Positions 43,197 through 53,505 of a DNA stretch of 64,000 nucleotides are shown here, piece by piece. The stretch comes from Strigamia acuminata (taxonomy: Eukaryota; Arthropoda; Chilopoda; Geophilomorpha; Linotaeniidae), in contig OX442318.1 of NCBI GenBank assembly GCA_949358305.1, positions 13,994,517 through 14,058,516 of the forward strand, given 5' to 3'. A program made the translations under genes and the position numbers. Positions within the stretch are counted from its first letter, which is position 1. Each line of letters opens with the position of its first letter. The notes under the pieces are model-generated. The model ran no database searches, was not told the origin of the DNA, and saw only the letters and a list, made by a program, of their open reading frames with translations.

Positions 43197-44596
43197 ATGG
43201 CGGCAAACTCGAATTTACCACCCGTCGGACAATTTGTTATTCAAGAAAGAAATTTGAATCAACTCTGGAAAAAATGGAGTAAGAGTTTCACATATTTTCT
43301 AGTAGCGTCGAAAATTACCGATGCGGATCAAAAATTAGCCACATTACTGCATTTGGCTGGTCCTGCAGTGCAGGAAATATTCGAGACGTTTGAAGAAAAG
43401 GACACAAAAACCTACGATGTAGCGGTAACGGCGTTAGAGGCGTATTTCAACCCGCGAAAAAATTTGCGTTTTGAACGTCACATCTTTAGACAGCAGTGTC
43501 AGGAGGACAAGGAGTCGATGGACAGTTACGTGACGCGTCTGAAAAAATTTGCGAAGTCGTGCGAGTTCACAACACTCGAGGAGGATTTGATTGTGGACCA
43601 AGTGCTTGAAAAGGGACGCGATAAAGGGTTGCGGAGACGACTTTTACGCGAAACAACAGTAACACTGAGTTCGTTATTGACCATGGCGCGTTCGGCAGAA
43701 GCCAGCGAACAACACGCGACCGCAATGGAGCGAGACAGCGTGGAGAAGCCGAAGGAAAGCACCGTGAGTTCGATTAATGAAAATAAACATTTTAAGAGTC
43801 GTGGAAACCGAAGGGGGCGTGGCACGTTCCGGAAATTCAACTCGAAGCCACACAACGTGGACGACAGGCGAGAAAATAAGACCCAAGCGGCGAAGATGTG
43901 TTTCCGGTGCGGCCACAACGACCATTTGGCCAGCGAGTGCACGATCGCGAAAAACAAAGAATGCGGTTTTTGCCATAAACTGGGGCATTTTTCAAAAGTT
44001 TGTAGGGCGAAAAATGCTGACCGAGGGCGTGGAAACAAGGACCGTGTGCGATACGTAGGAGTCAACGAGTACGAACGTGAACACGACGGAAGCGACAGTG
44101 ACTATTCGTGGTGCGTGTCCGCAGGAAAGCCGACCGAGGACATTGTAGTGGAAATTGAAAAACAGAAAGTAAATGTATTGATTGATTCCGGGTCGACAGT
44201 GAATCTAGTCGATCAGAAGACGTGGAACACGTTGAAAAGTAAGGGAATCAAATTAATTCCAACTAACACACGTTTATTTGCATATGGTGTGAATGAGCCA
44301 TTGGTCGTAAGCGGAGAATTTCACGCGGAAGTGGGAACTGCGAAGAAGTCAGTCAACGCGAGGTTTTTGGTCGTTCCATCGGGAAAATGGCCATTATTGG
44401 GACGAGCAACGTCGAAACAACTCGGAATATTAAAATTGGAAGACGAGATAGTGAATGCGGTGGATGACAGCACGCTGTTTGACGAGACAGTCGGGAAACT
44501 CCGAGATGATTTAAGTATTCGAATTAAAAAATACAAAGAAGTATTTAATGGGATTGGCAGGTTGAAGGAATACGAACTCGAACTTCATGTCGATCC
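43197..44596 (+). pseudogene. gag: Element B gag-protease, 5' part of a split gag-pol
   Basis: The frame starts at the ATG encoding MAANSNLPP; the open frame runs further upstream but without the family-like start. A retrotransposon-type Gag (HIFRQQCQE, MDSYVTRL) is followed by two zinc knuckles, CFRCGHNDHLASEC and CGFCHKLGHFSKVC. An aspartic protease with LIDSGSTVN comes next. The frame is intact up to 44596, where the Copia LTR replaces the linker between protease and RT. A few Copia-LTR codons extend it to a chance stop at 44705. Gag and protease could still be made, but no Gag-Pol. Confidence 0.88.
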
Positions 44597-45066
44597 TGTT
44601 GTTTATCGATGCCAAACAGTCCTCCGTACTTGTTTTGCGCATTTCTTAATGTATTACGGCATTATGCAGCCTAGTGTATTTATTAGGATTTATTTCATTA
44701 TTTAACATTGGGCATAATGCTGCCTGCATCATGTTAGTATTAGTTTACTTTTTCCAACACCAGATGGTGTCACTTGTATGTTTTCTCTCAATCACAATGG
44801 CCGCTTGCATGCCAGCAAGCACTCATGTATTTTCTCCATCTAAATGGACCAAATTATGTAAGCATTTTCGTTTTTATTAAACATTTAGTTTATTTTACAT
44901 TGTGTTTGCTATATATGAGCACTTTAGAGTGCAGTGACTTCATTTTCCACCATTTTCAAGCGCTGGAGGTGCGCGCACGTCATTGCGCTCATGTTAGCCG
45001 TGTTTCGGCATTTAAACTCGCTTCCACACACAGTATTTTATACTGTGAGCGCACTCCTCTGCTACA
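44597..45066 (+). repeat. Copia 5' LTR
   Basis: Begins TGTTGTTTATCG and ends GCTACA. Near its 3' end is a perfect 8-bp hairpin CACAGTAT-TTT-ATACTGTG (45029-45047), and upstream the smaller GCACT-TTAG-AGTGC stem. Confidence 0.93.
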
Positions 45067-45068
45067 AG

Positions 45069-45086
45069 TGGTAGCAGAGGATGGTT
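45069..45086 (+). other. Copia primer-binding site (initiator methionine tRNA)
   Basis: TGGTAGCAGAGGATGGTT is complementary for 18 bases to the conserved 3' end of animal initiator tRNA-Met. Many Drosophila Copia elements instead use an internal fragment of that tRNA. Confidence 0.85.
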
Positions 45087-45939
45087 GGTATCCTTGTAGC
45101 ACGCCGAAACCGCTAATTTTATCGTTATTTTCGCGAAATTCGCGAATTTGCGATAAATTTTCTATTTGCAGATTGCGCCGATTTCCGCGACGATTTTCGT
45201 CTCTAGAACGTTCGAGACGACACGCCGACGTTCTCACGTAGTCTGCACGACCAGCTCTACAATTTTTCATTTAATTTCGTCCGAATTTCTGCGGGTTTCG
45301 CAATTTTCGAGACGAATTTCAATTTATTTTCAGGTTTTCGCCATTTTCCAACGAGATTCGACGTTGGAAACCCACTGGACGCAGTGTGAACGACGAATTG
45401 AGGAATATCCCGACCTCGTACACAGTGTACGGTCGTTGTATCGACGATTTTTCTCGAAGAAACGACGATTTTCGACGATTTTCGCATTTAAATGCGCAAC
45501 AACGCCATTTTCGATTCTCGAATATTGGCGCAACGTCTCATCACACTAATTAATACTTGCCTTTCAGTTGTCGTAATTAGCTTGTTAGTATTTAAGGTCG
45601 TATTAAGTTTTTGTGGGTCCTTTAGAATAGTTTTTGCTCTTCTGTTCCAGTCGGAACTACCGCATTAACTCATTCCTAGCCAGTGCTTACCGTGGCCAAC
45701 AGGTACTCCCGCGCCTCCAGGCAGGCGAACGGACCCCTGTGTGTTGGCTGGCTAGGGTTATCTGACCACTTCAGAAGTGGTCGCCCAATTCGATTGATAT
45801 CCGCTTTGACAGTGCTTCGATTAGTGCGCCGTATTTGTGTAGTGCTACGCGATATTGTGCACCGAGACCGTCAAGTGCTCCAATTGTACCATTTTCCATC
45901 CAGTGTGTTTTGCTACGGATTGTTTCGTAACTCCACGTC
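45087..45939 (+). other. Long Copia leader
   Basis: About 850 nt between primer-binding site and ORF. It is rich in CGAA/TTCG words, including two near-adjacent TTCGCGAA palindromes (about 45133-45150). No coding role is visible; it may carry packaging or splice signals. Confidence 0.5.
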
Positions 45940-48900
45940 ATGTCGAAGTCCGCAGACGGAAATCCAGGACGTCTTCCCATCCTTAGCGTAGGAAACTACG
46001 AGCTTTGGCAGCGCTCAATGCGAATGGTACTCCGAAGCGAGGAATTGTGGGAACACGTAACGGAAGAAGAGGAGGTGGAATTCCTTAAAACCGCCGGAGA
46101 TAAGGAGAAGAAGAAGTACAAACGTCGGAAAGCCAAAGCATTAGGTTTAATATACTGTTCTGTAAGCGAGGCGAAGAAGTCTGCGCTAGATGATTGTAAA
46201 ACCCCGAAGGAAGCATGGGACATCTTAGCCAACATTTATGCGCCATCATCTCGTGCGCGACAGGCAGCCATGCGCAGCGAATTTTTGAATTTGCGCCTGG
46301 AGCAGGGCGAAGATATGGCCGACTTCTTAGGACGCGTAGACTATCATGTCCGCCAAATGAAGGATATCGGAGAGATAACTACGCCTGATCATCACGCTTA
46401 CCAATACTTGGACTTATTACCTCGTGAATATTCACAAATTTCATTCACGACATATCACTTGCCCAAAGGAGAATTTACACCAAAGAAAGTGTCTGAACAG
46501 TTGCTCGCGGAACATATGCGACTCAAAGCTATGGATTCGCGTGACATAGACAATTCTAAATCTCCACGTGCCTATGCTGGTGAAAAACAGCAACGTGGGA
46601 GAAATCGTTCTCGTCCCTCTCGACCGTTATCTTCGGTGCAGTGTTTTAATTGCCAGGAATTTGGCCATTACGCAAATAAATGTCCTTTGCCATCGCGCCG
46701 AGATGACAAGAATCAACCGGCAGCTTCACTTCAAAGGAAGCCGAGGAGTTCAAGCCGTAAACGCAATAAGAACTCAAACCGAGATGATTCTAGACCAAGG
46801 GGGAATTCCAGCGCAAGACGGGAAACTAACTTTTTCGCCAGTGCGCTTCAACCAATGCCCACAATTCACTTCATGCAATCACATGAATGGATAGTGGATT
46901 GTGGGGCAACGGATCATGTGTGCCACGTCCAGGCTTGGTTTCAGGACTTTGTTAAAGTTGTGCCCTTTAACATAGCATTGGGTCAAGGACATTCCGAAGT
47001 TCTTGGAAAGGGCAAAGTCCAGATTGTCACAATGATCAACAATGTAGAATGTGTCGTAAATCTCCAAGATGTGTTGTATGCGCCAAAATTTGAGGCAAAT
47101 TTGATTTCAGTGTCAAAAATGGACAAAACTAAACATCACATCCATATTTGGAATGGAGACGTCTATGTCTACAAATCCGACATTAAGCATCCAATGCTTC
47201 GGGCCAAAGAAAAGGGCGGCCTTTACTATGTTGACGGCTTGTGCCCACCTTCAACGTTGATATCAACAGTGGATGTGCCTATTGCGCAGTCGACCGCTCC
47301 GACCCGAACATTAGTCACGACAGAAGAGGATTTCATCCAGTATCCAAGGGCAAAGAAAAAGTCGAAAGATCCTGAACTTTTTACTGATTTTCGGCTCGAA
47401 TTCCCTCCTTTGCCAAATGAAATTCCTCCACCTGTACCAATTAAAGTAATCCAGTCCAAGACACTTCCTGTACCTACTCCCACCAATCCGTTACCTCAAG
47501 TCCCATCCTTTGCCAAGACATTAAAGGCAAACCCACCGATCTCCCAACCGAGTTCAAATTCAAAACCGAATTCAAAGCCAACCAACGCAAAGAAGGTTGC
47601 AGCACCATCGGTTAAAAAGGATGCGACAGGGATATGGCACAGCAGATTGGGTCACCTTCATACCAATGCGATGAAACTTTTGGCCGGAAATGACCAAGTT
47701 TACGGGGTCACACCGGCAGAAGTAAACAAAGAACTTTCATGTAATCATTGTCGAATTGCGAAATCAACGCGCATTTCTCATAAACCTGATGAACATCCTA
47801 TTTCTACAAAGGCTTTAGATCTCCTACACATGGACGTGTGGGGAGCTTCAAGAACGACTTCCTACGGAGGCGCGCGTTATGTGTTAACGATTATCGATGA
47901 CGCCACGCGCTATGCCTGGATATTTCCGATGGCCCAAAAATCCCAAGTGTTTGGACTCTTTAAGGACTATGTCACACGAATTGAACGAGTGACGGGCAAA
48001 CGAGTCAAGGCCATCCGAACAGACCGAGGAGGGGAATTCTTATCAAACGAATTCGACCGCTATTTAAAGGAAACTGGGATTCAAGCCCAACGGACCAATC
48101 CACATAGTCCCGCTATGAATGGCACAGCGGAAAGAATAAACCGCACCATGGCGGATTACACGCGTGCCATACTAGATGAAACTGGACTTCCAAACGAACT
48201 TTGGGCGGAATTCGCAGTGACTTTCTCGTACATAAAGAACCGGTGTCCTCATTCTCGTCTCAAAAATGAGGTGCCCTATATCCTGTGGCGACGACGTGCC
48301 CTTTCGCTCCGACACCTCCGCAAGTTAGGCTCCAAGTGCTGGGTTCATCATACAGCGCCCGGCAGGGACAAATTGGATCCACGAGCTTGGGAGGGCTATT
48401 TAGTCGGATACGCCACGACAACGCGAGGTTATCGCGTCTGGAATCCAACAGATAACAAGGTTATCGAGTCCATTCACGTCAAAATAGATGAACGGCAGTC
48501 CTATAAACGCTCAAATCATTATCGAGGTCCACAGGAACCGTGGACAGGACCAGATTTGGACCAAACGCATCAAGCGTCGCAAATTTATGAACCATTGCGC
48601 ATTCCACAACCGCAAGTGAGATTTGACGACGGACTAGAATATACTGATTGGCCCAAATTTCCGGATTCGGAAGATGAATGCGATACAGACTATGACTCTG
48701 ACGATTCAGCTCCGCCAGGCGCTCAAGCCCGGACACCACCAGGGTCTCCAATTAGGATTCCAACACCTGTCCTATCTCCAATAATTTCTCCAGTGATATC
48801 TCGAGCACCAAGCCCACTTATCACACCAGGTAATACACCAACTCACACACCGCCAGGAACACCACCGGGTTCACCACCACGTTTTGTGAATGCTCGTCGA

Positions 48901-50778
48901 GGTTCTCGTGGCAATGCGCCACAAGCCCATCCAGCAGCGCACCACGGTCCACCTCCAACTGGAGCTGCAACTGCATATAAATGGCGTTACATTGGTGGAG
49001 ATACTGAGTGCAGACACTGGAAAAGGGAGGAACATTTGCGCAAAGTGCAGGAACCTGGCAAATTGAAAACAGATGTTTATTATTTCCCAGAAGCAGGACT
49101 CCGATTACGTTCTAGAGGTGAAGTTGAGGAATTCTGTCACATGAACAATATTCCTTATGATCCTGAACTATTTTATTTTGGCAATATGGAATATGAATTG
49201 GAGGATCTTCCACAACCACTTCCCAGAGTGCACCTTTGTCGTCGTGATCCCACTAGTTACGCAGAGGCTGTGAGATTTCCGGATGCGACCAAATGGCAGG
49301 AAGCCATTAATGAAGAGTTGGACACTTTTGCAAAAAGAGGAGTCTATGAAGAGGTCCCTAAACCGGAAAATACAACCATATTAGGGTGCAAGTGGCTCTT
49401 CAAACTGAAGGAAGATGCTCTAGGCAAACCAGCCAGATATCGCGCCAGATTAGTGGCACAGGGCTTTCGCCAAACTTTAGGTGTAGACTACGATGAAGTC
49501 TTTAGCCCTGTTGTCAACTTTGTTCTCATACGCCTATTCTTCTGCCTGCTAGTAGTGCTTAAAGGGTGGAAGGACGCGCATTTGGATGTGAAGTGCGCAT
49601 ACCTATACGGTGATCTTGCGCATAAGGTGTATATGCGCATTCCAGCTGGCGCGACATGTTCGAACCCAAATCATGTATGGCTTTTGATAAAGTCTCTCTA
49701 TGGACTCCATCAGTCCGGGCGCCAATGGTTTGAAAAACTGGATCAAACATTGCGCGATTTGGGATTTCGAAGATTACCAGGATGCAACTGTGTATACATA
49801 TACGGAACTTCCGCCGTGATGCTAATATACGTCGATGATATAGTTCTATTTTACGCGACGGATAACGTCCTGACGCAATTAATTGCTCTCATTAGCACCA
49901 AATTCGATGTCGTGAATTTAGGACCAATTACGAAACTCTTAGGTGTAGAGTTCATTCGTACTCCCAAGGGAATCTTCATCATCCAACGTGCATACATACA
50001 GAAGATTCTCAAGAAATTTGAAATTATCGCCGATAAACTCATCAAGGTCCCAGTAACACCAGGAACGACGCTCGTCAAAGGGTCGAAAGAGGACTTGCCA
50101 GAATTTCCTTATCGTTCGTTAATTGGCTCTCTTCTCTTCCTCGCATCGAGGACACGACCTGATATATTATTCTCAGTTATAATGTTGTCACAGTTCAATA
50201 ATTGCTACAACCACACTCACATCAAAGCGCTCATGCAGGTTGTGCGCTACGTAGGCAATACTTTGGATTACGCAATTGAACTGTCAAATTGTTCCAATGG
50301 ACAACTATGGGGATATACTGACGCGTCCTGGGCCACCGAAGCCAGTACTTCCTTGAGTTTCGGTGGGTATATAGCCTATATTGGAAACGTCCCCATCGGA
50401 TGGAGTTGTCGTAAACAAACCAGCGTGGCGTGCTCAACGATGGAGGCGGAGTTTGTCGCCCTCGTTGAGTGCGTCCGTGAGCTGTATTGGCTCGATTACG
50501 TCTACAGTTCCGTACCGATGCTGAATAGATCTTCACCACCTTTAGTGTTCTCCGATGCGCTTTCTTCCATCCAATTCACATCAAATGACGTGGAGAACAG
50601 TAAAACGAAACATATCCGAGTGAAATTTCATTGGATTCGGGAATGGTACACAGCAGGTGCATTCCAATTGCGCAAGGTCCCCGGATCAATGAACGTGGCA
50701 GACATCTTTACCAAATGGTTGGGCTCATCTCAACTGCGTCTCCTGATTTCCCGGATTTTCAATTTCAACCTATCGTGA
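45940..50778 (+). CDS. gag-pol: Copia Gag-Pol polyprotein (1612 aa)
   Basis: A single frame from ATG to stop. Order: Gag with the Copia-type start (YELWQRSMRMVL) and one CCHC knuckle, CFNCQEFGHYANKC (from about residue 234); protease (about 317) where the usual DSG reads DCG; integrase with a zinc domain (HSRLGHLH...CNHC) and a DDE core including RTDRGGEF (about 695); a Pro-rich linker; RT with WLFKLK, GVDYDEVFSPVV and the catalytic YVDD (about 1295); and RNase H with GYTDASWA (about 1458). No stops. The protease Ser-to-Cys change and the LDVKCAYLYGDL variant of the RT motif are departures from the family norm. The element is otherwise intact and young. Confidence 0.95.
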   Translation: MSKSADGNPGRLPILSVGNYELWQRSMRMVLRSEELWEHVTEEEEVEFLKTAGDKEKKKYKRRKAKALGLIYCSVSEAKKSALDDCKTPKEAWDILANIYAPSSRARQAAMRSEFLNLRLEQGEDMADFLGRVDYHVRQMKDIGEITTPDHHAYQYLDLLPREYSQISFTTYHLPKGEFTPKKVSEQLLAEHMRLKAMDSRDIDNSKSPRAYAGEKQQRGRNRSRPSRPLSSVQCFNCQEFGHYANKCPLPSRRDDKNQPAASLQRKPRSSSRKRNKNSNRDDSRPRGNSSARRETNFFASALQPMPTIHFMQSHEWIVDCGATDHVCHVQAWFQDFVKVVPFNIALGQGHSEVLGKGKVQIVTMINNVECVVNLQDVLYAPKFEANLISVSKMDKTKHHIHIWNGDVYVYKSDIKHPMLRAKEKGGLYYVDGLCPPSTLISTVDVPIAQSTAPTRTLVTTEEDFIQYPRAKKKSKDPELFTDFRLEFPPLPNEIPPPVPIKVIQSKTLPVPTPTNPLPQVPSFAKTLKANPPISQPSSNSKPNSKPTNAKKVAAPSVKKDATGIWHSRLGHLHTNAMKLLAGNDQVYGVTPAEVNKELSCNHCRIAKSTRISHKPDEHPISTKALDLLHMDVWGASRTTSYGGARYVLTIIDDATRYAWIFPMAQKSQVFGLFKDYVTRIERVTGKRVKAIRTDRGGEFLSNEFDRYLKETGIQAQRTNPHSPAMNGTAERINRTMADYTRAILDETGLPNELWAEFAVTFSYIKNRCPHSRLKNEVPYILWRRRALSLRHLRKLGSKCWVHHTAPGRDKLDPRAWEGYLVGYATTTRGYRVWNPTDNKVIESIHVKIDERQSYKRSNHYRGPQEPWTGPDLDQTHQASQIYEPLRIPQPQVRFDDGLEYTDWPKFPDSEDECDTDYDSDDSAPPGAQARTPPGSPIRIPTPVLSPIISPVISRAPSPLITPGNTPTHTPPGTPPGSPPRFVNARRGSRGNAPQAHPAAHHGPPPTGAATAYKWRYIGGDTECRHWKREEHLRKVQEPGKLKTDVYYFPEAGLRLRSRGEVEEFCHMNNIPYDPELFYFGNMEYELEDLPQPLPRVHLCRRDPTSYAEAVRFPDATKWQEAINEELDTFAKRGVYEEVPKPENTTILGCKWLFKLKEDALGKPARYRARLVAQGFRQTLGVDYDEVFSPVVNFVLIRLFFCLLVVLKGWKDAHLDVKCAYLYGDLAHKVYMRIPAGATCSNPNHVWLLIKSLYGLHQSGRQWFEKLDQTLRDLGFRRLPGCNCVYIYGTSAVMLIYVDDIVLFYATDNVLTQLIALISTKFDVVNLGPITKLLGVEFIRTPKGIFIIQRAYIQKILKKFEIIADKLIKVPVTPGTTLVKGSKEDLPEFPYRSLIGSLLFLASRTRPDILFSVIMLSQFNNCYNHTHIKALMQVVRYVGNTLDYAIELSNCSNGQLWGYTDASWATEASTSLSFGGYIAYIGNVPIGWSCRKQTSVACSTMEAEFVALVECVRELYWLDYVYSSVPMLNRSSPPLVFSDALSSIQFTSNDVENSKTKHIRVKFHWIREWYTAGAFQLRKVPGSMNVADIFTKWLGSSQLRLLISRIFNFNLS

Positions 50779-50986
50779 CATTCTTAATTTAGTTTTACCC
50801 GAATTTTGAGGATCATCGAGTTCCAGTGGGAATTTTCGGGCTTCCGTAGTGATTAATTTAACAGTACCCGGCTCGATGTTCCGAATTATTATTTCCATTA
50901 TTATTATTCTATGTAAAGTTACATTTAAAGTTTTTCCCTTAACTTGTTCTTTATTTTTGCGGCTATTTGCCATCGAAGGGGGAAAT

Positions 50987-51456
50987 TGTTGTTTATCGAT
51001 GCCAAACAGTCCTCCGTACTTGTTTTGCGCATTTCTTAATGTATTACGGCATTATGCAGCCTAGTGTATTTATTAGGATTTATTTCATTATTTAACATTG
51101 GGCATAATGCTGCCTGCATCATGTTAGTATTAGTTTACTTTTTCCAACACCAGATGGTGTCACTTGTATGTTTTCTCTCAATCACAATGGCCGCTTGCAT
51201 GCCAGCAAGCACTCATGTATTTTCTCCATCTAAATGGACCAAATTATGTAAGCATTTTTGTTTTTATTAAACATTTAGTTTATTTTACATTGTGTTTGCT
51301 ATATATGAGCACTTTAGAGTGCAGTGACTTCATTTTCCACCATTTTCAAGCGCTGGAGGTGCGCGCACGTCATTGCGCTCATGTTAGCCGTGTTTCGGCA
51401 TTTAAACTCGCTTCCACACACAGTATTTTATACTGTGAGCGCACTCCTCTGCTACA
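50987..51456 (+). repeat. Copia 3' LTR
   Basis: Preceded by the purine tract GAAGGGGGAAA (50975-50985). Nearly identical to 44597-45066. Confidence 0.93.
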
Positions 51457-53505
51457 GATCCGTTGGTGAGGCCAGTGGCGCAAATGGTGCGGAGAATACC
51501 GTTTCACATCCGCAAACAGGTGGATGCGGAAATTGATAACCTGCTGAAAGCAGACATCATCGAACCAGTCACCGGTGCCACTGAATGGGTTTCGCCGATG
51601 GTTCCGGTGCGAAAACCGGACGGAACAATCAGAATTTGCCTCGACATGCGCGCGGTGAATGAGGCCGTGAAGCGCAACCGCCACCCATTACCCACGATGG
51701 ATGAGGTCCTGGACGAAATCGACGAGGCCGAAATGATAACGAAATTAGATTGCAGGTGGGGATACTTGCAAATCCCCTTGCAAGAAAATTCCAGGAAATA
51801 TACAGTTTTCGTCACACACCGCGGACTTTTCCAGTATAAAAGACTATTTTTCGGGATCGCGAGTGCTCCAGAGGAGTATCAACAAATCGTCCAAAACATT
51901 TTGGCCGATTGCGAGGGAACGCGTAATAGTCTTGATGATATCGTCGTACATGGTCGAACGACGAAAGAACACGACGAAAGGCTAGAAAAGGTATTAGAAA
52001 CTTTAATGCGTAACGGATTAACGTTAAATTTGAAAAAGTGTGCGTTTGGCGTGACGAGATTGACATTTTTGGGCCATATCATCTCGAAGAAAGGCATTTC
52101 CGTGGCGGAACAAAAGGTTGAAGCGGTTCGAAACGCGACAGCCCCGAAGAACGAAACGGAAATTAGGAGCTTTCTGGGTCTGGTCAATTACTGCGCCAGA
52201 TATATACCAAACTTTGCGACCATTGCAGAACCGTTGAGAGTTATGGCGAGAAAGGACGTCGTATTTAGTTGGAAAAAACCACAGAACGATGCCTTCAACA
52301 AGCTAAAAGAGAGTTTGTGCAGCTCGGGAACGCTCGCCTTCTTTAAGAAGAACGTGGAGACGGAACTGATAGTCGACGCGTCGCCAGTCGGGTTAGGAGC
52401 GGTCCTCGTGCAACGGCAAGTCGACGGACTAAACCAGCCGATCGCATACGCCAGCAGGACGTTATCCGACGTGGAACGCCGATACTCCACCACTGAAAAA
52501 GAAGCTCTCGCAATCGTTTGGGGCTGCGAGAGGTTCCGACTTTACTTGATTGGAATGCCATTCAAACTAATAACTGACCACAAGGCATTAGAAATCATTT
52601 ACTCGGTGAAGTCGAAGCCCAGAGCCCGGATCGAGAGGTGGGTGCTGAGGCTGCAACCGTACGAAGTTACGATCAAACATCGGCCAGGAAGTTCAAACAT
52701 CGCAGATGCGCTGTCCAGACTACTTCCGGTTGGAGAAGGAAAGACGGTGATAAAGAAAACAGAAAGATATGTGCATTTCATTCTCGAAAATGCCATTCCG
52801 AAGGCAATGACTTTGAAACACGTAGAAGCTGCTTCCAGGGCCGATGGTCAGATCTGCACAATCGCCACGAGTCTGCAGAACGCGACGAAGTTTACGCAAG
52901 AATTACAAAAATTCGAACCGATTCGAAATGAATTAACGATGGCGGGAGGCGTATTACTTCGCGGCACGAGAATCGTGATGCCGACGGCGTTGAGGAAAAA
53001 GGTCATCGAATTGGCACACAGGGGTCACCAAGGCGTCGTACGTACGAAACAACGCCTACGAGAGAAGGTCTGGTGGCCGGGCCTTGACCACGACGTCGAG
53101 AGCGCAGTGCGACAGTGCAGAGCCTGTCAATTTAACAGCAGCGCGAAAGAGAAGCCGGAGCCGATAAAAAGCACTATTTTACCAAAAGGGCCGTGGCGGG
53201 ACTTAGCGCTGGACATCTGCGGGCCATTCAACGATGGACATTCGATCATCGTGCTGGTGGACTATTATTCCAGGTGGCCGGAAGCACGAATTTTAAAATC
53301 GACGAAAGCAGAAAAGATAATAAGTTGGTTACGCGGAACTTTCGAGTGTTGGGGACTTCCCGAGACGTTGACGTCCGACAACGGGCCGCAGTTCGTTTCG
53401 GAGCAGTTTCGTGACTTCATGGACGAATGTGGAACGCAGCACAGAAGGGTCACACCGTACTGGCCTCAGGCCAACGGTCAAGTCGAAAGGTTAAACAAAT
53501 CCTTT
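51457..53505 (+). pseudogene. pol: Element B RT-RNase H-integrase, 3' part of a split pol, truncated
   Basis: Without the Copia element and one GATCC copy, the frame would be continuous with the upstream half. RT motifs: RICLDMRAVN, KLDCRWGYLQIPL, FGIASAPEEYQ and SLDDIVVHG at the catalytic pair. RNase H: IVDASPVGLGAVL and TDHKAL. Integrase: zinc domain (HRGHQG...CRACQ), ALDICGPF, TSDNGPQF and the last catalytic Glu in GQVERLN. The element C LTR begins only a few codons later, so the integrase tail and everything after it are missing here. The frame's last residues, to 53574, are LTR sequence. Confidence 0.88.

Larger units (their letters stand above)
44597..51456 (+). mobile_element. Copia element (Ty1/Copia), complete, 6.86 kb
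   Basis: LTRs of 470 bp at 44597-45066 and 50987-51456 differ by one base that I noticed (44869 versus 51259 region). The target duplication GATCC stands at 44592-44596 and 51457-51461. The primer-binding site, purine tract and one full-length 1612-codon frame are all present. Integrase lies before RT, the Copia order. It inserted into the gag-pol of element B. Confidence 0.95.
42890..53505 (+). mobile_element. Element B: Ty3/Gypsy retrotransposon, split by Copia and cut by element C
   Basis: It has a short 5' LTR, a serine-tRNA-like primer-binding site and a single gag-pol frame. The frame is interrupted at 44596/51457 by a Copia element and ends abruptly at 53505 where the LTR of element C begins. 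Its remaining 3' part should lie beyond the window. Compact LTR, two CCHC knuckles and one continuous Gag-Pol frame distinguish it from elements I, O and C. Confidence 0.85.
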
